From CBDUMN01 sp965368335 (lineage in GTDB: Bacteria; Pseudomonadota; Alphaproteobacteria; Rhodospirillales; JAPHRK01): a stretch of DNA of 10,143 nt. The DNA lies in contig CBDUMN010000113.1 in assembly GCA_965368335.1 (NCBI GenBank), forward strand, positions 1-10,143, given 5' to 3'. The translations under genes and the position numbers were made by a program. Position 1 is the stretch's first letter. Each line of letters opens with the position of its first letter. Below, piece by piece: positions 1-5,450 of this stretch. The notes below the pieces were generated by a model. It did no database searches. It was not told the DNA's origin and was given only the letters and a program-made list of their open reading frames with translations.

Positions 1-746
1 TTACCGAACGCTGCAAGCTCATCGCCATTACCCACGCCTCCAACGTCACCGGAGCAATCACCGATATCGCACCTTTGATCACCGCCGCCCGCGCTATGGG
101 TGCCAAGGTTCTGGTCGATGGCGCACAGATGGCCCCTCACGGTCCTCTTGACGTACAGTCCCTCGGCGTCGATTTCTACGCCTTCTCCGGTCACAAATGC
201 TTTGGCCCGACAGGCATCGGCATTCTCTGGGGCCGCAAAGACTTGCTTGAAGCACTACCGCCCCACAAAGGCGGCGGTGGGATGATCGCTCGTGTCACCC
301 TCGAGAAAGCCACCTTCGCCCCACCACCCGAGCGCTTCGAAGCGGGCACTCCGCCCATCGCCCAGGCTATCGGCATGGCTGAGAGCCTCCGCTGGATTAG
401 GGAGCTCAATCCCATTGCACTGGAAGATCACTACAAGGCCTTGATGTCTGAAACCCTCACCGAGCTTGAAGCCATGCCCGGTATCGGCATTATCGGCCCC
501 GTCGATCTACGCAATCGCCTCCCGGTGATCTCCTTCACCATGGAAGGCGCTCACCCCCACGATATTTGCCAAATCCTCGATAGTCACCATGTTGCGGCGC
601 GTGGCGGGCATCATTGCGCCCAGCCCCTGATGGATTATTTCGACATTCAGGGCACAACCCGCATCAGTTTCGCCCCCTATAACGACCGAACGGACATTCA
701 TGCCCTCTTACGCGGTCTTGGGCGGGCTGCGGAGATTCTCAAGTGA
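1..746 (+). CDS. sufS: SufS-type (group II) cysteine desulfurase, 5' end outside window
   Basis: PLP-dependent enzyme that removes sulfur from L-cysteine as an enzyme-bound persulfide for Fe-S cluster assembly in the cytoplasm. The open frame runs from the window edge (first whole codon at base 3) to TGA at 744-746, giving about 247 residues of a family usually 400-420 long, so the N-terminal part is missing. Visible family marks in order are THASNVTG near the start, the PLP-contacting DGAQ, the Schiff-base lysine in SGHK (codon 195-197), a glycine-rich KGGGGM loop, the RFEAGTPP segment, and the persulfide cysteine in RGGHHCAQP (codon 615-617). The RxGHHCA context is typical of SufS/CsdA rather than IscS. 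Its stop overlaps the start of the SufU-like gene, so the two are probably translationally coupled. The paralogue CsdA cannot be fully excluded, but the SufU partner favours SufS. Confidence 0.93.
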   Translation, partial: TERCKLIAITHASNVTGAITDIAPLITAARAMGAKVLVDGAQMAPHGPLDVQSLGVDFYAFSGHKCFGPTGIGILWGRKDLLEALPPHKGGGGMIARVTLEKATFAPPPERFEAGTPPIAQAIGMAESLRWIRELNPIALEDHYKALMSETLTELEAMPGIGIIGPVDLRNRLPVISFTMEGAHPHDICQILDSHHVAARGGHHCAQPLMDYFDIQGTTRISFAPYNDRTDIHALLRGLGRAAEILK

Positions 747-1153
747 GCGAGGCGCTTTATCAACAAGCGATCATGGATTTGGCGAAGGACGACAACCATG
801 CCGGTCCTCTGGAGACCTCCGACACAGCGGCAACCCGTGACAATCCGCTTTGCGGGGATCGGGTGACCATGGAGGTCCGAAAAGGCGAAGATGGAGAAAC
901 TCTGGAAACCGTTGCCCATACTGTCAAAGGCTGCGCTCTTTGCAAGGCTTCGGCGGCTCTGGTCAGTCAACGGACCGAGGGGAAAAAGCGCAAAGACGTT
1001 GAGGCCTTTAAACAAAGCCTGGAAAATCTATTAGCCGGTCATGTGGAGCAAAACCCGCATCTGGCGATTTTTTCTCTGGCCCGGCATCACAAAAGCCGCC
1101 ACGACTGTCTGCGGCTGCCTATCGACGCCCTGCTCGACGCGTTAAAGGATTAA
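743..1153 (+). CDS. sufU: SufU-like Fe-S cluster assembly / sulfur-acceptor protein
   Basis: A 136-residue member of the SufU/NifU-N fold. In Firmicutes, SufU is a zinc protein that accepts persulfide from SufS. The four residues matching the known zinc ligands are present: Cys37 and Asp39 in NPLCGD, Cys64 in GCALCKAS, and Cys122 in RHDC. Cys64 and Cys122 are 58 residues apart, close to the spacing in Bacillus SufU (about 62) and clearly longer than in IscU (about 43); this points to SufU rather than a classical scaffold. An additional Cys67 makes a CxxC with Cys64, a place where the family usually has Ile or Ser. The start is a GTG in a GTGA overlap with the sufS stop. The C-terminal segment after Cys122 (LRLPIDALLDAL) has drifted from the usual pattern. 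Role as sulfur relay from SufS is inferred from family and adjacency. Confidence 0.85.
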   Translation: MSEALYQQAIMDLAKDDNHAGPLETSDTAATRDNPLCGDRVTMEVRKGEDGETLETVAHTVKGCALCKASAALVSQRTEGKKRKDVEAFKQSLENLLAGHVEQNPHLAIFSLARHHKSRHDCLRLPIDALLDALKD

Positions 1154-1500
1154 CCGACCAGATCGACGGTTTCACGTATAATCTCTTCGGCAGCTTCAAG
1201 GGTTTTGAGATTGGCCGAATAAGCCGTTTTGGCTTGAATGAGATTGGTGAACTCGGCGGCTACATCAACGCCCGGGGTTTGCGCGCCTTGATTTGCCTGC
1301 ACAATATCCTGCACGGTTTCACGGGAGATAACGCCGGTTACGCCGCCACCATGCTGAGGCGGAATGCTCTTGGCATGAACCTCGACCCGCCCATACCCCT
1401 GGCTATGAACATTGGCGATGTTATCGGCGGACGCAGCGACCTTACTGGTGTTGACCAGCAAGCCGCTCACTGCCGTTGAAAGTGCGTTAATTGCCGTCAT
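1150..1500 (-). CDS. Compact flagellar basal-body rod family protein (FlgC-like)
   Basis: A 116-residue protein made almost only of the two conserved ends of the flagellar rod/hook family. The N-terminal rod motif (residues about 5-36) has the signature SADNIANVHSQGYG. The C-terminal motif (about 78-116) is VDVAAEFTNLIQAKTAYSANLKTLE-like, cut here to its key residues: the family's VD..EF..LI.A..AY.AN pattern followed by a helix. The middle domain is reduced to roughly 40 residues. FlgC, the closest well-known member, is about 135 residues. Such proteins are exported by the flagellar type III apparatus and pack as coiled coils in the rod. No other known flagellar gene lies in the window, so this is a solitary copy; whether it is a true rod subunit or a specialised paralogue is open. 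Its stop overlaps the convergent sufU stop by four bases. The 143-residue gene upstream on the same strand lies 88 bases away. Confidence 0.8.
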   Translation of the reverse strand: MTAINALSTAVSGLLVNTSKVAASADNIANVHSQGYGRVEVHAKSIPPQHGGGVTGVISRETVQDIVQANQGAQTPGVDVAAEFTNLIQAKTAYSANLKTLEAAEEIIRETVDLVG

Positions 1501-1588
1501 CTCTCGAACCTGTTTCCTCCCTCACTTTATGGACAGATGACAGAAAAGACCGTGACATCGGTCACAGCCATGTCGAAAAAGTCCTGCC

Positions 1589-2020
1589 TCAAAGCTCGAT
1601 GTTCAATTCGCTGCCTGGCGGGGTCACGCCTTCAACCGGAACGCCAGTGTTTGCGTTGCGGCTGTAGACGCCCGAGGCGACCAGGGCGCGCAACGAAAAC
1701 TCACCCGTTCCTTCAGTCGGCGTACCGAGAGGACCGACCGCATCCTGCCCTTCGAAAGTCAGCGCGAATTCGGCGGCGGAGCCAAAATTGAGTTTAGGCT
1801 GCGACTGCCCCTGCTGACCTTGGCGTCTGGAGGGAGGCTCTTCATAAACGTTATAGGGGAGGCCGTAGTCTTCCCGTTCCGCCGCATAGGTTGGCAGCGG
1901 CTCCGACAACGGACCGGACGCCGAGGTCGATACGTTGCGCGTGCCAACGGGCAGGCGCGTCGCATTGATCGCGTGGGCGCTGGTGTTTGTCACCGGTTTT
2001 GGAACAATGGGTACAGGCAT
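1589..2020 (-). CDS. Hypothetical protein, polar and low-complexity
   Basis: I do not recognise this 143-residue protein. It has no cysteine, no signal peptide and no membrane segment. The N-terminal half is rich in Pro, Ser, Thr and Ala (VPKPVTNTSAHAINATRLPV), the middle has a Gln-rich basic patch (RRQGQQGQSQP, about residues 65-75), and the C-terminal half has a more ordered-looking stretch (SAAEFALTFEGQD then FSLRALVASGVYSRNANTG). A GGAGG lies 10 bases before the ATG (2032-2036 on the plus strand) and a closer AGGT nearby. It precedes the flagellar rod-like gene on the same strand with an 88-base gap, so the two may be cotranscribed. An export substrate or flagellar accessory role is only a guess from this neighbour and from the disordered N-terminus. 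Confidence 0.65.
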   Translation of the reverse strand: MPVPIVPKPVTNTSAHAINATRLPVGTRNVSTSASGPLSEPLPTYAAEREDYGLPYNVYEEPPSRRQGQQGQSQPKLNFGSAAEFALTFEGQDAVGPLGTPTEGTGEFSLRALVASGVYSRNANTGVPVEGVTPPGSELNIEL

Positions 2021-2119
2021 TTACCTACAATCCTCCACTATCGAGAATAGCCCAAAACGGGAACAAAATCAATAAAAGTAGGGATTTGTTTAGGTTTTTC
2101 GGGTAGCCGCCCGCATTAT

Positions 2120-2905
2120 TTACTCAATAAATCGCAAGACCGTATCCGCAGCCCTGAAATCATAGAGGTCGTTGTGCGCCCCACCTTCGAAGATTTCCAG
2201 GGTTTTAGGCTCTACCGCCAGATTGTATAGCGCCTTCCCAAACTTAGGAGGAACAGTCTTATCCTCCGAGCCATGCAGCACCAGCAAGGGAGTTGAAATG
2301 GAAGCGATTTTGTTTTTCGATTCATAGCGGTCGCGGACAAGCCATTGAACCGGCAGCCAAAAATAATGATGCCCGGCGACATCCGGCATAGACGTATAAG
2401 GCGTTTCCAATACCAGCCCCGCAACTTTCACCTCAGAGGCCATCTGGACGGCGACGCCGGATCCGAGGGATTCACCGTAAAGAATGATATCTTGGGGAGA
2501 AACGCCCCGCCCCTCCAAAAACTTAAGAGCGGCGCGGGCATCCATATAAAGCCCTTGTTCGGTCGGCTTACCGGGGTTGCCACCATAACCGCGGTATTCA
2601 ACCAGCATGACGCCGACACCGGCCCTCATAAAGGCTTTCGCCTTAAAGGCCCGCGAAGCCAGATTTCCCGCATTGCCGTGGAAAAACACCAGGGTCGGCC
2701 GCCCTTCGGGGGCTGGAGCGTACCAGGAAAACAGCTCCAATCCATCATCTGTCGTGAAGCCGACCTCTTCCATCTCGCTCACGCCGACAGCGACCGGCGA
2801 AGGTCTATGCCCATCGGGAAAATAGAGAAGATTGCGCTGAAAAACGAACAGAAGCCCCGCAATGCCGAGATAGATCGCCAAAACAACGACGATATAGCCA
2901 ACCAC
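2120..2905 (-). CDS. Membrane-anchored alpha/beta hydrolase (ABHD13/BEM46-like)
   Basis: Serine hydrolase of the alpha/beta-hydrolase fold, 261 residues from the start chosen here. An N-terminal membrane anchor (about residues 3-23) is followed by QRNLLYFP, a hallmark of this bacterial ABHD/BEM46-type group. The oxyanion-loop motif HGNAGN lies near residue 76; the nucleophile elbow GESLG gives Ser146, HGSEDKTVP gives Asp215 and GGAHND gives His244, so the triad is complete. I prefer the GTG at 2903-2905: it has GAGGT six bases upstream and places the anchor at the very N-terminus as in relatives. An in-frame ATG at 2963-2965 would add 20 residues, overlap the lipoprotein gene by 29 bases and has no Shine-Dalgarno. 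The substrate is unknown; a lipid-like or acylated substrate at the inner membrane is plausible. It lies just downstream of the lipoprotein gene on the same strand, probably in one transcript. Confidence 0.88.
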   Translation of the reverse strand: MVGYIVVVLAIYLGIAGLLFVFQRNLLYFPDGHRPSPVAVGVSEMEEVGFTTDDGLELFSWYAPAPEGRPTLVFFHGNAGNLASRAFKAKAFMRAGVGVMLVEYRGYGGNPGKPTEQGLYMDARAALKFLEGRGVSPQDIILYGESLGSGVAVQMASEVKVAGLVLETPYTSMPDVAGHHYFWLPVQWLVRDRYESKNKIASISTPLLVLHGSEDKTVPPKFGKALYNLAVEPKTLEIFEGGAHNDLYDFRAADTVLRFIE

Positions 2906-2936
2906 AGCAGGACCTCGAAAATTCAAAAAGTTGCGC

Positions 2937-3401
2937 TTAGGCTCCAACCACCTGCCAGGTTCCATCGGACTGTCGACAAGCGGTCAGGCGCTCCATGACG
3001 AAACCTTCACGACCATTGACCGTCGCCGTGAACTCTTTGCAGTTTTGCCCCGTATTGGAGGTAAAGGCCCGGTTGGGGGTGAAGGTGCCGTTATGGCCAT
3101 TCTGCGGGTTGGCCCAACTGTTGGTCTGTCCGACCGGCGCAAAAGACAGGGTTTCCGATCCACTTCGATTGAAAAAAGAGTGATCTTCGGTATCCAGGTT
3201 TCGAGCGATGGTTAGCCCCGTCATCCCGCCAACAGCCGCACCGAGGCCAGCCATTAGATAACTCCCCCAGCCACCGCCGAAGGAATAACCGATCAAGCCA
3301 CCGATCAAAGCGCCGCCACCGCCGTAAAGCTGATCCCGCTGAGACATTTGACCGCAAGCGGCAACCGCCAAACAGGCTGTGAGCAAAAGAGCTTTTTTCA
3401 T
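2937..3401 (-). CDS. Glycine-zipper lipoprotein, 17-kDa surface-antigen type
   Basis: A 154-residue outer-envelope lipoprotein. The signal peptide (MKKALLLTACLAVAAC) ends in a lipobox with the lipidated Cys16. Residues about 27-62 form a glycine zipper with small-residue GxxxG spacing (GGALIGGLIG, then GLGAAVGGMTG), as in the Rickettsia 17-kDa antigen and related proteins. The C-terminal domain (about 115-154) has the NCKEFTATVNGRE pattern, a second cysteine in ERLTACRQ and a final GTWQVV, which together resemble the RT0821-type surface domain; the two cysteines could form a disulfide. A GGGGAGG Shine-Dalgarno lies six bases before the ATG. Role in envelope integrity is inferred from family. 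It heads the minus-strand pair with the alpha/beta hydrolase and faces the dehydrogenase gene across a 241-base divergent region. Confidence 0.87.
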   Translation of the reverse strand: MKKALLLTACLAVAACGQMSQRDQLYGGGGALIGGLIGYSFGGGWGSYLMAGLGAAVGGMTGLTIARNLDTEDHSFFNRSGSETLSFAPVGQTNSWANPQNGHNGTFTPNRAFTSNTGQNCKEFTATVNGREGFVMERLTACRQSDGTWQVVGA

Positions 3402-3642
3402 TCGAACCTCCCCTTGCAGCGGGACTGATATTTCCGTCTAACAAACATTGTCGTTCCGGAACGGCAATTCCAGAAAAACGCACCTTATCTCTTTTAGCAG
3501 CGTGACAGAAAGCCGTTGAGGAATTCCTAACAACCGGATAGCGGACGACAAAATGACAGCCATCATCTTTTGAACGTTGCCCCCCGCCCCTGAAACCGTG
3601 ATCATGCTTCAAACAAGACAAGAGGCAACTGGAGGCAGACAC
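3402..3642. promoter_or_regulatory. Divergent intergenic region with a 12-bp palindrome
   Basis: This 241-base stretch separates the minus-strand lipoprotein gene from the plus-strand dehydrogenase and must hold promoters for both, though I cannot assign convincing -35/-10 boxes. A perfect 12-base palindrome, CGTTCCGGAACG, sits at 3452-3463, about 50 bases upstream of the lipoprotein start, a suitable place for an operator. Ribosome sites for both genes lie at the two ends. Confidence 0.4.
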
Positions 3643-4950
3643 ATGGGCAGCGACGGACTTTACACCGCGACCCCCGGCAAGGAATCGATCTTCACCATTG
3701 AGGTGCCGACCATCAAATACGGCGAAGGAGCCCTGGGCGAACTGGGACAGGACGCCAAAAGGCTGGGCATGAGCAGGGTCGCCTTGTTCACTGACCCCAC
3801 GCTCGCCACCCTCCCGGCTATCGAAATCGCCAAAAAATCCCTAGAAACAGCGGGACTCGACGTTGCGATCTATCAGCAAACGGAAGTGGAGCCCACCGAC
3901 ACCTCTTTCATGAACGCCGCCGCCTTCGTCAAGGATGGCGGGTTTGACGGCTTGGTTTCGGTCGGTGGCGGATCGGTTATCGACACAGCCAAGGCGGCCA
4001 ACCTGTTCGCCACCCACCCGGCTGATTTTCTGACCTACGTTAACGCTCCCGTCGGCGCGGCCCAGCCGGTCCCCGGGCCTTTAATGCCCCATATCGCCTG
4101 CCCGACCACCTCAGGCACCGGTTCGGAATGCACGGGCATCACCATCTGCGATATCCAGTCTCTCAAGATCAAAAGCGGTATCGCCCACAGCTACCTGCGC
4201 CCTTCACTGGCCCTGATCGACCCGGTGGTTACTCACACCATGCCCGCCAATGTAGTGGCTTCGACCGGCTTCGACGTGCTGACCCACGCCATAGAGTCCT
4301 ACACCGCCCGCCCTTTCACCCTGCGCGACGCACCGGACAGCCCGGCGAAACGCCCGATGAGCCAGGGCGCCAACCCCTATAGCGATCACGGAAGCCTGCT
4401 GGCGATTGAGCTGGGCGGCAAATATCTGGTCCGTGCGGTTCAGGACGCCGAAGATCATGAAGCCCGCCACGCCCTGATGTTCGCCGCCACCATGGCAGGC
4501 GTCGCCTTCGGCAACTCAGGCGTTCATATTCCCCACGCCATGTCTTATGCGGTGGCAGGACTGAAACACAGCTATTTCGCCAAAGATTATCCCGACACCA
4601 AACCCCAGGTGCCTCACGGCATTTCGGTTACGGTCAACGCGCCTGCCGCCTTTAGGTTCACCGGCCCAGCCAATCCGCAACGCCACTGGGAAGCGGCGCA
4701 CGCGCTCGGCGCGGAGGTCGAGGAAACCGATATCGCCAAGGGCGGCGATCTACTGGCCGACCGACTGATTGAGATGATGAAAGCCACAGACTTCCCCAAC
4801 GGCGTCGGCGACGTGGGCTACGACATGGGCGACGTTTCGGCTCTGGCCGAAGGAGCAAGCGCCCAGCAGCGCCTGCTAACCAACGCCCCACGCCCGGTCA
4901 GCCGCAACGACCTGGAATCGATTTTCAAGGATGCGATGAAATATTGGTGA
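3643..4950 (+). CDS. Iron-type alcohol dehydrogenase, hydroxyacid-oxoacid transhydrogenase-like
   Basis: Group III (Fe-ADH) dehydrogenase, 435 residues from the chosen ATG. The nucleotide-binding GGGSVIDTAKAAN begins near residue 108 and CPTTSGTGSE follows. The four metal ligands are in place: Asp211 and His215 in GFDVLTHAIESY, His298 in SGVHIPHAMSY, and His325 in VPHGIS. Length, the TARPF segment, the long insert with PMSQGANPYSD, and HSYFAKDYP resemble the mitochondrial ADHFE1 (HOT) branch more than FucO or EutG. HOT oxidises 4-hydroxybutyrate to succinic semialdehyde while reducing 2-oxoglutarate to 2-hydroxyglutarate; the true substrate in this organism is not shown by sequence. The ATG at 3643 has GGAGG seven bases upstream; an in-frame TTG at 3577 would add 22 unlikely residues. 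The gene is monocistronic and ends 16 bases from the convergent lipoprotein gene. Confidence 0.88.
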   Translation: MGSDGLYTATPGKESIFTIEVPTIKYGEGALGELGQDAKRLGMSRVALFTDPTLATLPAIEIAKKSLETAGLDVAIYQQTEVEPTDTSFMNAAAFVKDGGFDGLVSVGGGSVIDTAKAANLFATHPADFLTYVNAPVGAAQPVPGPLMPHIACPTTSGTGSECTGITICDIQSLKIKSGIAHSYLRPSLALIDPVVTHTMPANVVASTGFDVLTHAIESYTARPFTLRDAPDSPAKRPMSQGANPYSDHGSLLAIELGGKYLVRAVQDAEDHEARHALMFAATMAGVAFGNSGVHIPHAMSYAVAGLKHSYFAKDYPDTKPQVPHGISVTVNAPAAFRFTGPANPQRHWEAAHALGAEVEETDIAKGGDLLADRLIEMMKATDFPNGVGDVGYDMGDVSALAEGASAQQRLLTNAPRPVSRNDLESIFKDAMKYW

Positions 4951-4966
4951 GCGAAAAGACGCCCTT

Positions 4967-5395
4967 CTACTGCCGCAGGTGTTCCGGCAGTTGGGGCGGC
5001 TCAACCGGTTCGATGATTTCCGGTCCCGGCTCTTGGGCCGGTTGAACGACGCTTTTGCGCGGCGCAGGCTTGGCGATCACCGGCTCGCCAATGCATTCGA
5101 AATGAGCGCGGGCCGGAAGCATCACCGGGCAAGCCAGGACATCCTGCTTCAACAGCTTCGCCTTACGACCGGTTTTGGCGCATTCCTTCCGCGCCATATA
5201 GGTCACCACCTTGGGATCGTGCCATTCGGCGTTGTAACAAACCATGACCGTGGCGGGAATGAAGGTTTCCTTGTTGGCGACCGTCACGGTTTTCAGCACC
5301 GTCGTTCCCCAGACATAGGGTTGGGTATCGGTACAGGCCGCCAGAGCCGAAACCGCCAAAGCCAAGGATAGAATTTTCGACAAACGCTCAATCAT
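4967..5395 (-). CDS. Small four-cysteine lipoprotein with proline-rich tail
   Basis: A 142-residue predicted lipoprotein that I cannot assign to a named family. The signal peptide ends in LAVSALAAC with lipidated Cys21. The mature domain has four further cysteines, at about 53, 72, 89 and 101 (VCYNAEW, KECAKTG, LACPVML, FECIGEP), which suggests two disulfides in the periplasm. The last 35 residues are rich in Pro, Glu and Gln and probably disordered. The start has only a weak purine stretch just before the ATG. It lies 55 bases downstream of hypF on the same strand, so it may be read through from hypF, but nothing in the protein points to hydrogenase function. Its end faces the dehydrogenase gene with no visible terminator in the 16-base gap. 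Confidence 0.75.
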   Translation of the reverse strand: MIERLSKILSLALAVSALAACTDTQPYVWGTTVLKTVTVANKETFIPATVMVCYNAEWHDPKVVTYMARKECAKTGRKAKLLKQDVLACPVMLPARAHFECIGEPVIAKPAPRKSVVQPAQEPGPEIIEPVEPPQLPEHLRQ

Positions 5396-5450
5396 GCCTT
5401 TCTCATACCCGCAAAGACCTTACCGGACAATGAATTCATCGCCTTCAACC

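Noticed and set aside
1552..1565. Small inverted repeat GTGAC-ATCG-GTCAC between the unknown gene and the rod gene
   Set aside because: Five-base arms are short, there is no T run, and such repeats are expected by chance.
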